This document shows positions 19,429 to 28,912 of a stretch of DNA of 64,000 nt, piece after piece; position 1 is the first letter of the stretch, and each line of letters begins with the position of its first letter. This stretch comes from Billgrantia sulfidoxydans (GTDB lineage Bacteria > Pseudomonadota > Gammaproteobacteria > Pseudomonadales > Halomonadaceae): positions 2,108,001-2,172,000 of the forward strand of contig NZ_CP053381.1 of assembly GCF_017868775.1 (NCBI RefSeq), read 5' to 3'. The notes under the pieces were generated by a model. That model was not told where the DNA came from. It searched no databases and worked only from the letters and a program-made list of their open reading frames with translations. The translations under genes were made by a program, and so were the position numbers.

Positions 19429-20109
19429 ATGCTGTCGGCGATTCGGGATGTCCTGTTGCCACTGACCCTGCCGCGGGGCGATAGCGTGGCACTCTACGAT
19501 CGGCTGGCGCCGCGGTACGACCGCATGCATCGTCGCTGGCTGGAGCGGGCAGGCGCCGAATCGCTGGCGGCGCTCCAGGGCTGCCTCGCTGCCGAGCTCG
19601 AGCCCGGTCGCCGGGCGCTCGATGCCGGTTGCGGTCCCGGGACGCTGGCGCGCTGGGTCATGGGGGCGGAGCCCGGGGCAGACTTGACCCTGGTCGACCT
19701 GGCGCCCGCCATGCTGGAACGGGCGAGCAGCGTGCCGGGCCGACATGTCCACGCGGACCTGCTGGCCTTGCCCTTCAGCGAGGCGGAATTCGACATCGTG
19801 ATCTGTGCCTGGGCGCTGGAAACCACTGCCGAGCCGGAGCGGGCCGTCGCGGAGCTCGTGCGCGTGCTGGCGCCGGGTGGCCTGCTGTGCCTCTGCTTCT
19901 GTCGCCAGCCGGAGGCCAGGAGCGAACGACTCCGCTCATTGCGGCTGCGTCTGTCGGTCAGGCACGGCTTCGGGGGCCTGTTCCTGCAGGGCAACTTCCC
20001 GCAGTGGCTGCCTCACCGACAGCCGCGCCGGCTGGTATCGCGACGCCAGCTTGCCTCGTTCGCCTGCTGGCGGAAACCAGCGGGTTCGCCATCTGGGGTG
20101 GAACCATGA
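19429..20109 (+). CDS. Class I SAM-dependent methyltransferase
   Basis: 226 residues. The SAM-binding motif LDAGCGPGTLARW is near residue 65, with the acidic VDLAPAMLERA and the post-II region FDIVICAWALET after it, then LAPGGLLCLCF. This looks like a small-molecule methyltransferase of the UbiE/BioC type, but the substrate is unknown. ATG 19429 follows GAGCGAGGCGAG, a reasonable ribosome binding site. It is the first gene of a tight run: it overlaps the kinase gene by 4 bases (ATGA), which itself overlaps its response regulator. That arrangement implies translational coupling. Confidence 0.8.
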   Translation: MLSAIRDVLLPLTLPRGDSVALYDRLAPRYDRMHRRWLERAGAESLAALQGCLAAELEPGRRALDAGCGPGTLARWVMGAEPGADLTLVDLAPAMLERASSVPGRHVHADLLALPFSEAEFDIVICAWALETTAEPERAVAELVRVLAPGGLLCLCFCRQPEARSERLRSLRLRLSVRHGFGGLFLQGNFPQWLPHRQPRRLVSRRQLASFACWRKPAGSPSGVEP

Positions 20110-21161
20110 AAGCGAGGCTCGACGGCTGGCGGCGAATGCCCATCCTGCTGACCCTCGTCGCCCTGGCGGGGTCTGCTCTGCTGGTACCCGTCTACCTCGG
20201 GCAGGGGCTGCCCTGGGGGCACGCGATCGCGGCCGCCCTGATGGTGGCCGTGCCCGGCGTCTTGCTTGGCGGCTGTGCCTGGCGCTTCGCTCGGCGGCCA
20301 CGTAAAGGTCTTGGTCGGAGGCGAGCGCTCGTCGTCCATGGCCTGGCCGCGATGGGCTTCGCTGTCGCCTGGACGGTTGCCATCTATCTGCTGGCATTGC
20401 CGGTGCACCGCGAGGCCGCGCAGGCCTTCCTGTACAACGGCGCCCCCTGGCAGCTAGTGGGCGGGCTGATCCTCTACGCGGCGATTGCGGCCAATGCGCA
20501 ATGGCGGCGGACACGAGAACAATTGACCGAACAGGCTCTTGTCGCCTCGCGCGCCGAGCTCCAGGCCCTGCGCGCGCAGCTCGACCCCCATTTCCTGTTC
20601 AACACCCTGCACTCCTTGACCCAACTGGCCCGGGACGATAGTGCGGCCACCGAACAGGCGCTCGAGCGTTTCGGCGATCTCATGCGCTATGTGCTGCATA
20701 GCGGCCGCAGCGGGACGCCAGAGGTGGTGGCCCTGGAAGACGAACTCGCTTTCATCCGCCATTACCTGGCCCTGGAACAGCTGCGACTGGGGGAGCGGCT
20801 GGGCGTCGAGGAAGCGCTGGACCCGGAGGCCCTCGAGCTTGCCGTGCCCTCGCTGCTGCTGCAGCCGCTGGTCGAGAATGCCGTGCGCCACGGCATCGCG
20901 CCAAGGCTCGAAGGCGGTACGCTTCGCCTGGCGGCCGCCGTGGAGGAGGGCTCCCTCATCGTCGAGATCGCGGACGACGGCCAGGGTGCCGATGCCGAAG
21001 CATGCCGGCTTGGCGCGGGGCTCGGCCTCTCGACCGTGCGGCGCCAGCTCGAGCTGCACTACCCGGGCCGCAGCCATATGCAGGTGACGACCGCACCGGG
21101 GCGTGGGTTCGCGGTCCGCCTCGTGCTGCCGGGGCACCTGCCGCAAGGGAGGGCATCATGA
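20106..21161 (+). CDS. LytS/AlgZ-type sensor histidine kinase
   Basis: 351 residues. The N-terminal part has about four membrane helices and no obvious sensor domain. The His_kinase core follows: QLDPHFLFNTLHSLTQLARD (phospho-acceptor box), LEQLRLGERL, then PSLLLQPLVENAVRHGI and IADDGQGAD from the ATPase domain. Kinases of this class partner with LytTR response regulators, as here: the next gene overlaps by 4 bases. The signal is unknown. It begins inside the methyltransferase stop codon. Confidence 0.88.
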   Translation: MKARLDGWRRMPILLTLVALAGSALLVPVYLGQGLPWGHAIAAALMVAVPGVLLGGCAWRFARRPRKGLGRRRALVVHGLAAMGFAVAWTVAIYLLALPVHREAAQAFLYNGAPWQLVGGLILYAAIAANAQWRRTREQLTEQALVASRAELQALRAQLDPHFLFNTLHSLTQLARDDSAATEQALERFGDLMRYVLHSGRSGTPEVVALEDELAFIRHYLALEQLRLGERLGVEEALDPEALELAVPSLLLQPLVENAVRHGIAPRLEGGTLRLAAAVEEGSLIVEIADDGQGADAEACRLGAGLGLSTVRRQLELHYPGRSHMQVTTAPGRGFAVRLVLPGHLPQGRAS

Positions 21162-21916
21162 GCCTGTCGGTACTGGTGGTGGATGACGAGCCGCTGGCGC
21201 GCCGGCGGCTTCGCGCGCTGCTCGCCGAGGTGGCGTGGGTCGAGCTGGTGGGCGAGGCCGGCGACGGTGCCACGGCCCTGGCCGAGATCCGGCGCCTGCG
21301 TCCCGATGTCGTGTTCCTGGACATCCGCATGCCGGGGCTCTCCGGCCTGGAGGTCATCGAGCGGTTGCACGCCTTCGATGAGGTGCCGGCGGTAGTCTTC
21401 ACGACGGCATTCGACGAGTACGCGGTGACTGCCTTCGAACTGGAGGCGGTCGACTATCTGCTGAAACCCTTCGGCGCGCAGCGGTTGCAGGCGGCCGTCG
21501 AGCGGGCGCGCCTGACCGTCGAGAGCCGGGCGGCCGTCGCGATGCTCGAGCGCGCGCGTGGCGTGCTCGGTGAACGGGAGGAGCCGGCGCCCCTGGCGCG
21601 CATCCTCGTGCGCGACCGGGGGGCGGTGGTGCCGATCGCACCGCATGAGATCGTGCGTATCGAGGCCCAGGACGACTATGTCATGGTGCACGCCCGCGGT
21701 CGGGGCTATCTGGTCAGCGTGCGGCTCGGCAAGCTGGCAGGGCGCTTGCCGCGTCCTCCCTTCCTCCGTGTGCACCGCTCCCACCTCGTCAACCTGGACC
21801 ACGTCGAACGCATGGAGCCGCAGGAGGACGGCCGCTACCTGGTCAAGCTGAAGGATGGTAGCCGCGTTCAGGCCAGCCGCGCCCGCTCGCAGGAGATTCG
21901 TCGGCAGTCCCGCTGA
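21158..21916 (+). CDS. LytTR-family response regulator
   Basis: 252 residues. The receiver domain opens with LSVLVVDDEPLARRRLR and has the phospho-acceptor aspartate in VVFLDIRMPGLSG, then TAFDEYAVTAFELEAVDYLLKPF. The C-terminal LytTR DNA-binding domain contains VRIEAQDDYVMVHARG and FLRVHRSHLVNLDHV. The ATG overlaps the kinase stop (ATGA), and the pair forms one two-component system. Regulators of this type bind direct repeats upstream of their targets; the next gene, an FMO-like enzyme, is the obvious candidate target. Confidence 0.92.
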   Translation: MSLSVLVVDDEPLARRRLRALLAEVAWVELVGEAGDGATALAEIRRLRPDVVFLDIRMPGLSGLEVIERLHAFDEVPAVVFTTAFDEYAVTAFELEAVDYLLKPFGAQRLQAAVERARLTVESRAAVAMLERARGVLGEREEPAPLARILVRDRGAVVPIAPHEIVRIEAQDDYVMVHARGRGYLVSVRLGKLAGRLPRPPFLRVHRSHLVNLDHVERMEPQEDGRYLVKLKDGSRVQASRARSQEIRRQSR

Positions 21917-21967
21917 CGGTGAGGTGCGGGTTGCCCAGGCCTACAGCCAACGAGAGGAGGGAGCCGC

Positions 21968-23104
21968 ATGCCGGCTGGTCGTTTCTGCCATCGGGTCGTG
22001 ATCGTCGGCGCGGGGCTGTCCGGGCTCGCCTTGGCCTATCGGCTGGAGCGCCGCGGGGTCCGCCCCAGGCTCCTGGAGGCGGCACCACGGATCGCCGAGC
22101 CCTGGCGGCGCCGGCATCCTCAGCTTCGGCTCAACACGCACCGACACTTCTCGCGACTGCCCGGGCGGCCGCTCCCGCGCAGCGCGGGGGTGTTTGCCGG
22201 CCGCGACAGCGTGATCCGCTACCTCGAAGCCTATGCGCGGGATCTCGCCTCGCCCATCGAGTTCGGGGTGTCGGTGTCGCGGATCGAGCCCGGCGATGAC
22301 GGCTGGTGCCTCGAGACGAATGTCGACGAGATCAAGGCACGTCACGTCGTGGTCGCCACCGGACGGGAACGCGTCCCGGTCATTCCCGACTGGCCGGGGC
22401 GCGAGGGGTTCCGCGGGAGGGTGCGGCATGCCGCCGACTTCGGCTCCCTCGACGACTACCGCGATCGGCGCGTGCTCGTCGCCGGCGCAGGCAACTCCGG
22501 CGTGGACGTGCTGAACCATCTCGTGCGCCAGCGCACGCGCCGCCTGTGGGTCGCCGTTCGCGGCGGCACCGCCATCCTGCCCAAGCGCTTGCTGGGTGTT
22601 CCCGTGCAGCGGCTGTCCGGTGTGATCAGTTGCCTGCCAACGGCAGTCGCGGATGGCCTGCTCACCATCACCGAGCGCATTGCCTTCGGCGACCTGCGCC
22701 GGCTGGGCCTGCCCCGAGGTGAGATCGGCGCGGCCACTCGTCTGGCGCGGCGCGGTGTGGCTCCCGCCATCGACGACGGTTTCGTCCGTGCGCTCGAGGG
22801 TGGCAGCGCGACAGTGGTTCCCGGGGTCGTCGCGTTCGAGCCGCGGGCGGTAGTGCTCAAGGACGGGCGGCGGCTGCGGCCGGATATCGTCATCTGTGCC
22901 ACGGGGTACCGGCCGGGCCTGGAGGGCTTGGTGGGACACCTCAAGGTGCTCGACGACCGCGGCGTCCCCCGGTGCCAGGACGCCGAGTCGCTTCCCGGGC
23001 TACCGGGTCTCTGGTTCCTCGGCATGCAACCGCGCCTGTTCGGCCAGTTCCAAGCCGCCTGCCGTGACAGCCGCAAGCTCGCGCGATGCCTGCTGCGCAG
23101 CTGA
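21968..23104 (+). CDS. FMO-like flavin-containing monooxygenase / NAD(P)-dependent oxidoreductase
   Basis: 378 residues. The FAD Rossmann motif VVIVGAGLSGLALAYRLE is at residues 9-26, the NAD(P) motif is VLVAGAGNSGVDVLNHL near residue 170, and the family ATGYRPGLEGL motif is in the C-terminal third. These fit flavin monooxygenase-like enzymes such as N-hydroxylases or Baeyer-Villiger-type oxidoreductases. The substrate cannot be told. GGAGGGAGCC lies just before the ATG. It is 51 bases downstream of the response regulator and in the same direction, so probably transcribed with it. Confidence 0.75.
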   Translation: MPAGRFCHRVVIVGAGLSGLALAYRLERRGVRPRLLEAAPRIAEPWRRRHPQLRLNTHRHFSRLPGRPLPRSAGVFAGRDSVIRYLEAYARDLASPIEFGVSVSRIEPGDDGWCLETNVDEIKARHVVVATGRERVPVIPDWPGREGFRGRVRHAADFGSLDDYRDRRVLVAGAGNSGVDVLNHLVRQRTRRLWVAVRGGTAILPKRLLGVPVQRLSGVISCLPTAVADGLLTITERIAFGDLRRLGLPRGEIGAATRLARRGVAPAIDDGFVRALEGGSATVVPGVVAFEPRAVVLKDGRRLRPDIVICATGYRPGLEGLVGHLKVLDDRGVPRCQDAESLPGLPGLWFLGMQPRLFGQFQAACRDSRKLARCLLRS

Positions 23105-23105
23105 T

Positions 23106-25889
23106 TTATCCGGCGGCGGCTTTCTCCTTGCGTGAAGGGGGCGACTCCGCTGCCGTGTCGGCCTGGCGCCGGCGCAGCAGCCATTTCTCCGCTTCCACGA
23201 TCAGGAATACCGCCACGCTGGCGACGGCGATCACCGCCCAGTGCAGCAGGGAGAGGCCCTCGGTGCCGAAGATCACCTGCATGAAGGGCAGGTAGGTCCA
23301 GCCGAGCTGGAACAGCACCACCAGTGCAATGGCGATCAGCGCGGCGCGGCTGCCGAACAGGCCGCGCCACGACAGGCTGCTGTCGAGCAGGTAGCGGCTG
23401 TTGATCAGGTAGACGATCTCGCCCGCCACCAGCATGTTGACCGCGCCGCTGCGCGCCAGCGCCTCGCTGCCGCCCTGGCCGTGCAGGATCCAGGCGAAGA
23501 TGCCGAACACACCCAGCACCAGCAGCAGCGAGACGAGAATCACGCGCCACAGCATGAACATGTCGAGCAGCGGGGCGTGAGGGTCGCGCGGCTGGCGCGT
23601 CATGACGTTCTCCTCGGCGGGCTCGAAGACCAGCGCGATGCCCAGCGTCACGGCGGTGATCATGTTCACCCACAGCACCTGCAGCCCGGTGATCGGCAGC
23701 GTGAAGCCCGCCACGATGGCCAGCAGGATGGCCAGGCTCTCGGCGCCGTTGGTCGGCAGGATGAAGGTGATCGACTTGCGGATGTTGTCGTAGACCTTGC
23801 GCCCTTCGGCCACGGCGCCGACGATGGTGGCGAAGTTGTCGTCGGTGAGCACCATCTCGGCGGCCTCCTTGGCGGCCTCGGTGCCCTGGACGCCCATGGC
23901 CACGCCGACGTCGGCGCGCTTGAGCGCAGGGCCGTCGTTGACGCCGTCGCCGGTCATCGCGCAGATGCCGCCGCGGGCCTGCATCGCTTTGACCAGGCGC
24001 AGCTTGTGCTCCGGGGCGGCGCGGGCGTAGACGTCGACCTCGGTGATCTCCCGTTCCAGTTCCTCGTCGCTCATCGCTTCGATCTCGTGGCCGCTCAGGG
24101 CACGATCGGTGCGGGCGAAACCGAGCTGGTCGGCGATCGCCCGCGCGGTGACCGCATGATCGCCGGTGACCATCACCGGGCGGATGCCGGCGCGCTGGCA
24201 GTTCTTGACCGCCTCGATGGCGGCCTCCCGGGGCGGGTCGAGCAGGCCGACGATGCCGAGCAGCACCAGCCCCTCCTCGGCGTCGCTGTCGCTGAGTTCT
24301 CCCGTCAGGTCGTCGGCCGGCTTCTCGGCCAGGGCGAGCACGCGCAGGCCGCGTGACGAGAGCTCATGTATACGCTCTTCCCAGGCGTCGCGGTCGAGCT
24401 CCGCGTCTTCGTCACGGCCACGCTCCTTCGTGCACATCTCGAGCAGGCGGTCGGGCGCGCCCTTGACCAGCAGGCGCTTGCCGTCGTGCTCGTTGAGGGT
24501 GGCCATGTACTTGCGCTCGGAGTCGAAGGGGATGGCATCCTCGCGGCCATGCGAGTCGCGCAGCTCACGCGTGTCGATGCCCGCCTTGGCGGCCGCGACG
24601 ACCAGGGCGCCCTCGGTGGGATCGCCATCGATGCACCAACCCTCTTCCCCTTCGTTGAGGTCGGCGTCGTTGCACAGCGCCCCCACTTCGAGAAAATGGG
24701 CGAGGGCAGGGTAATCCTGTAGCGAGATCGACTCGCCGGACGCTTCGTCCGTGTCCTCGGTGTCGCGCGGCGCCAGGCGCAGTTCGCCCTCGGGAGCGAA
24801 GCCGATGCCGGTGAGGCGGAACTCGCCCTCGGGCAGCCAGATGGCCTGGGCGGTCATCTCGTTGCGGGTCAGGGTGCCGGTCTTGTCGGAGAAGATGGTG
24901 GCGATGGAGCCCAAGGTCTCCACCGCCGGCAGGCGGCGCACGATGGCATTCTTGCGCGCCATGGCCTGCACGCCGAGAGCCAGCGAGATCGTCACGATGG
25001 CCGGCAGCCCCTCGGGAATGGCGGCCACGGCCAGCCCCACGCTGGCCATGAACATCTCGGTCCATGGCTGGCCGTGCACCAGCACGCCGAAGGCCCCGGT
25101 GAGCAGCGCGGCGCCGACGATGAACAGCGCCAGGACGCGCCCGGCGCGGTCGAGCTGCTCGACCAGCGGCGTCTTGAGCTGCTCCACGCCCCTCAGCATT
25201 TCGGAAATGCGGCCGATCTCGGTCTGCTCGCCCGTCTCGACCACCACCCCGGTGGCGGTGCCCTTGGCCACGATGGTGCCGGCGAACAGCATGTCGCTGC
25301 GCTCGGCCAGTTCGGTATCCTCGTCCACCGCCTCGTCGGCCTTGTCGACCGGCGTGGATTCGCCGGTCAATGCCGCTTCCTCGGCATTCAGTCGCTTGGC
25401 GTCGAGGATGCGCAGGTCGGCGGGCACGCGGTTGCCGCTCTCGACCTTGACGATATCGCCGGGGACGAGCTCCTCGGCGTCGATCTGCGCCTCGCGCCCG
25501 CCACGCAGCACCGAGGCCTGGGGCGAGAGCATGCCGCGTATGCTCTCCAGGGCCTTCTCGGCCTTGCCCTCCTGAAAGAAGCCGATCAGGGCAATGATCA
25601 CCACCACGCCGAGAATGACCGCCGCATCCAGGGGCTTGCCCAGCAGCAGGCTGGCGACCGCCGCGACGACCAGGATCAGCATCAGCACGTTGTTGAACTG
25701 CGCCAGCAGTCGCTTCCACCACGGCTGGGCCTCTTCCTGCTGCAGTCGGTTGGGGCCGTACTGCTCCAGGCGCCTTCTGGCCTCGCCGTCGTCGAGCCCG
25801 CTCGCTTCGGCTTCGAGCCGCTCGAGCGCCTCGTCGCCGGACATGGCGTGCCAGGGCGTACGTGCTTCCTGTTCGTCGCGGTCGGGCAT
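23106..25889 (-). CDS. P-type cation-transporting ATPase 1
   Basis: 927 residues of the PacL/SERCA-like P2 group. Visible parts: an N-terminal cation ATPase domain (WHAMSGDEALERLE), LTGESTPVDKA (actuator loop), PEGLPAIVTISLALG (M4), the phosphorylated aspartate in DKTGTLTRNEMT near residue 332, TGDGVNDGPALKRADVGV, and about 10 helices. M6 reads NMITAVTLGIAL and lacks the NLVTDG pattern of SERCA, so calcium is not assured. ATG 25889 has AGGAGG 8 bases upstream. A second copy lies immediately upstream in the same direction. The substrate is unknown. Confidence 0.8.
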   Translation of the reverse strand: MPDRDEQEARTPWHAMSGDEALERLEAEASGLDDGEARRRLEQYGPNRLQQEEAQPWWKRLLAQFNNVLMLILVVAAVASLLLGKPLDAAVILGVVVIIALIGFFQEGKAEKALESIRGMLSPQASVLRGGREAQIDAEELVPGDIVKVESGNRVPADLRILDAKRLNAEEAALTGESTPVDKADEAVDEDTELAERSDMLFAGTIVAKGTATGVVVETGEQTEIGRISEMLRGVEQLKTPLVEQLDRAGRVLALFIVGAALLTGAFGVLVHGQPWTEMFMASVGLAVAAIPEGLPAIVTISLALGVQAMARKNAIVRRLPAVETLGSIATIFSDKTGTLTRNEMTAQAIWLPEGEFRLTGIGFAPEGELRLAPRDTEDTDEASGESISLQDYPALAHFLEVGALCNDADLNEGEEGWCIDGDPTEGALVVAAAKAGIDTRELRDSHGREDAIPFDSERKYMATLNEHDGKRLLVKGAPDRLLEMCTKERGRDEDAELDRDAWEERIHELSSRGLRVLALAEKPADDLTGELSDSDAEEGLVLLGIVGLLDPPREAAIEAVKNCQRAGIRPVMVTGDHAVTARAIADQLGFARTDRALSGHEIEAMSDEELEREITEVDVYARAAPEHKLRLVKAMQARGGICAMTGDGVNDGPALKRADVGVAMGVQGTEAAKEAAEMVLTDDNFATIVGAVAEGRKVYDNIRKSITFILPTNGAESLAILLAIVAGFTLPITGLQVLWVNMITAVTLGIALVFEPAEENVMTRQPRDPHAPLLDMFMLWRVILVSLLLVLGVFGIFAWILHGQGGSEALARSGAVNMLVAGEIVYLINSRYLLDSSLSWRGLFGSRAALIAIALVVLFQLGWTYLPFMQVIFGTEGLSLLHWAVIAVASVAVFLIVEAEKWLLRRRQADTAAESPPSRKEKAAAG

Positions 25890-25977
25890 GCTGCTCCTCC
25901 TGAGCTTCAAAACCTCCGTGTGCCTCTAGGGGTAGCACACTCGGGGCGAAGCTGCAGGCGGAGCGCGTAGCGTAATG

Positions 25978-28749
25978 TCACTGTGTCCTGGGCGTGGTGC
26001 CTCGCGGCCGTTCGCCGCCGTGTCGCTTCTTCGCGGCTCGGGCGTTCCGGCGCAGCAGCCACTTCTCCAGCTCGACGACGAGAAACAGGGCGACGCCACA
26101 GCCGATGACCAGCAGCCAGTGGCGCAGGTCGAGGGCGGCGCTGTCGAACACCGCCTGCATGAAGGGTAGGTAGGTCCAGGCGAGCTGCAGCAGGAGCACG
26201 AGTCCGATGGCGATCCACACCGGACGACTGCCGAACAGGCCCTGCCAGGAGAGGTTGCTGCGCAGCAGGTAACGGCTGTTGATCAGGTAGGCCGCGCTGC
26301 CCATGACCAGCGCGTTGACGGCGCCGGCGCGGGCGACGGCCTCGTTGCCTTCGACGCGCAGCAACCAGCTGAACATGCCGAACACGGCGATCAGCAGCAG
26401 CAGGGAGACGAACACCACGCGCCAGAGCAGGAACAGGTCGAGCAGGGCCGCGGCGGGGTCGCGCGGGCGCCGGCGCATCAGATTCTCCTCCCCGGGTTCG
26501 AAGGCCAGGGCCAGGCCCAGGGTCACGGCGACCACCATGTTGACCCACAGCGCCTGCAGCGGCGTGATGGGCAGCAGCGTACCGGCCAGCACCGCCAGCA
26601 TGATCGCCAGGCCCTGGGCGCCGTTGGTGGGCAGCAGGAAGGTGATGGTCTTGCGGATGTTGTCGTAGACCTTGCGGCCCTCCTCGATGGCGCCGACGAT
26701 GGTGGCGAAGTTGTCGTCGGCGAGCACCATCTCGGCCGCTTCCTTGGCCGCCTCGGTGCCCTGGATGCCCATCGCCACGCCGACGTCGGCGCGCTTCAGT
26801 GCCGGGCCGTCGTTGACGCCGTCGCCGGTCATCGCGCAGATGCCGCCGCGGGCCTGCATCGCCTTGACCAGGCGCAGCTTGTGCTCGGGGGCGGCGCGGG
26901 CGAACACGTCCACCGTGTCGATGCAGCGCTCCAGCTCGGCGTCGCTCATGGCCTCGACCTCGCGGCCGGTCAGGGCGCGCTCGGTGTTGGCGAAGCCGAG
27001 CTGCCGGGCGATGGCCAGCGCCGTCACGGCGTGGTCGCCGGTGACCATGATCGGGCGGATGCCGGCCGAGAGGCAGCGCGAGACCGCGCGTACCGCCTCT
27101 TCCCGGGGCGGGTCGAGCAAGCCGACGAGACCCAGGAGGACCAGGCCTTCCTCGGCATGTGTCTCGTCAAGTTCCGAGACGGCATGGATCGGTTTCTCTG
27201 CCAGCGCCAGGACGCGCAGGCCGCGGGCGGAGAGGGCATGGATCCTCTGCTCCCATTCGCTCGTATCGAGCACGACGTCGCCAGCCTCAGTGCGCACTCG
27301 GTGGCACATCTCGAGCAGCCGGTCCGGGGCGCCCTTCACCATCAGCGTGGGCTGGCCGTCCACCTCGTGCAGGGTGGCCATGTACTTGCGCTCGGACTCG
27401 AAGGGGATGGCATCGTGGCGGTCGTGGCAACCCCGCAGCGTGGCGACATCCAGCCCCGCCTTGGCGGCCGCCACCACCAGGGCGCCCTCGGTGGGGTCGC
27501 CGTGGATGTGCCAGGCCCCGGCCTCGTCCCTGGCCAGTTCGGCATCGTTGCAGAGCACCCCCACCTTGAGGAAGTGGCGCAGGGCGGGGTGCGCGTCCAG
27601 CTCCAGCGGCCCGCACGCGGCCGTGTCGTCGCCACCGGGCAGGAACTCCCCCTCGGGGGCGAAGCCGACGCCGGTCACGGCGATCTCGCCCTGCGGCAGC
27701 CAGATGGCCTGGGCGGTCATCTCGTTGCGGGTCAGGGTGCCGGTCTTGTCGGTGAAGATGGTGGAGATGGAGCCCAGCGTCTCGACCGCGGGCAGGCGGC
27801 GAATGATGGCGTTGCGCCGGGCCATGGCCTGGACACCCAGCGCCAGGCCGATGGTGACGATGGCCGGCAGGCCCTCGGGGATGGCCGCCACCGCGAGCCC
27901 CACGGCGGCCATGAACATCTCGCTGACGGGCTGGTCGTGGACGAGTGCGCCGATCGCCGCGGTAATCGCGGCCGCGCCGAGAATGAAGATGGCCAGCACG
28001 CGACCGGCCCGGTCGAGCTGGCGCAGCAGCGGCGTCTTGAGCTTCTCCACGCCGCGCAGCATCTCGGAGATGCGCCCGATTTCGGTGTCGATCCCGGTGG
28101 CCACGACGATGCCCTGGGCGGTGCCCTGGGCGACGAGGGTGCTGGCATAAGCCATGCTGCTGCGCTCGGCCAGGTCGGTCGCCTCGTCGACCGGCGCGGC
28201 CTGCTTGTCGACGGCCACCGATTCACCGGTCAAGGCGGCCTCCTCGGTGCGCAGCCGGTTGGCCTGGAGCAGGCGCAGGTCGGCGGGCACCCGGTCGCCG
28301 CTCTCGAGCAGCACGATGTCGCCCGGCACCAGGGTTTCGGCCGGGACGGTCTGGCGGCGCCCGTCGCGCAGCACCTTGGCCTGCGGCGAGAGCATGCCGC
28401 GAATGCTCTCCAGGGCATGCTCGGCCTTGCCCTCCTGGACGAAGCCGATCAGCGCGATGATCGTCACCACGCCGACGATGGCCAGGGCATCGAGACGGTG
28501 CCCCAATGCCAGGCTGGCGATCGCGGCCACGATCAGGATCAGCATGAGCAGGTTGTTGAACTGCTCCAGCAGGCGCTTCCATCCGGGCCGCGCGGCCTGC
28601 TCCCGCAGCCGATTGGGGCCGTGCTCGGCGAGGCGTGCGTCGGCGGCCTCGCTGGCGAGTCCTTCGGGGTGGCTCTCGAGCGTCGCCAATGCCTGGTCGC
28701 CGGTCACGGCGTGCCAGGGAGGGCGTGAAGGGGTGGGCTGGACGGGCAT
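25978..28749 (-). CDS. P-type cation-transporting ATPase 2
   Basis: 923 residues, alignable end to end with ATPase 1 and sharing most motifs: LTGESVAVDKQ, PEGLPAIVTIGLALG, DKTGTLTRNEMT near residue 331, TGDGVNDGPALKRADVGV, and the same M6 (NMVVAVTLGLAL). I chose ATG 28749 (MPVQPTPSRPPWHAV), since the frame is open for another 67 codons with no conserved sequence. The spacing to ATPase 1 is 88 bases, so the two are probably one operon that arose by tandem duplication. Both lack a metal-binding N-terminal domain. Confidence 0.8.
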   Translation of the reverse strand: MPVQPTPSRPPWHAVTGDQALATLESHPEGLASEAADARLAEHGPNRLREQAARPGWKRLLEQFNNLLMLILIVAAIASLALGHRLDALAIVGVVTIIALIGFVQEGKAEHALESIRGMLSPQAKVLRDGRRQTVPAETLVPGDIVLLESGDRVPADLRLLQANRLRTEEAALTGESVAVDKQAAPVDEATDLAERSSMAYASTLVAQGTAQGIVVATGIDTEIGRISEMLRGVEKLKTPLLRQLDRAGRVLAIFILGAAAITAAIGALVHDQPVSEMFMAAVGLAVAAIPEGLPAIVTIGLALGVQAMARRNAIIRRLPAVETLGSISTIFTDKTGTLTRNEMTAQAIWLPQGEIAVTGVGFAPEGEFLPGGDDTAACGPLELDAHPALRHFLKVGVLCNDAELARDEAGAWHIHGDPTEGALVVAAAKAGLDVATLRGCHDRHDAIPFESERKYMATLHEVDGQPTLMVKGAPDRLLEMCHRVRTEAGDVVLDTSEWEQRIHALSARGLRVLALAEKPIHAVSELDETHAEEGLVLLGLVGLLDPPREEAVRAVSRCLSAGIRPIMVTGDHAVTALAIARQLGFANTERALTGREVEAMSDAELERCIDTVDVFARAAPEHKLRLVKAMQARGGICAMTGDGVNDGPALKRADVGVAMGIQGTEAAKEAAEMVLADDNFATIVGAIEEGRKVYDNIRKTITFLLPTNGAQGLAIMLAVLAGTLLPITPLQALWVNMVVAVTLGLALAFEPGEENLMRRRPRDPAAALLDLFLLWRVVFVSLLLLIAVFGMFSWLLRVEGNEAVARAGAVNALVMGSAAYLINSRYLLRSNLSWQGLFGSRPVWIAIGLVLLLQLAWTYLPFMQAVFDSAALDLRHWLLVIGCGVALFLVVELEKWLLRRNARAAKKRHGGERPRGTTPRTQ

Positions 28750-28912
28750 GTCCCGGTCTCCGCAGATCGATGCTTTCGTTGTAGCACGGCCGATGCTGCA
28801 TCGCAGTGACACAGGACAAGAATCGCAGCGCAAGCCAAGGTGGCAAGCGGGAGATGCCAGCCGCCGGCGAGCCGGGTATCCTGCGGCCACCTGTCCCGAC
28901 GCGGAGACCGCC

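Noticed and set aside
23106..28749. The two P-type ATPase genes as an assembly duplicate.
   Set aside because: They differ clearly in amino-acid sequence (for example LTGESTPVDKA against LTGESVAVDKQ), so they are two real genes.
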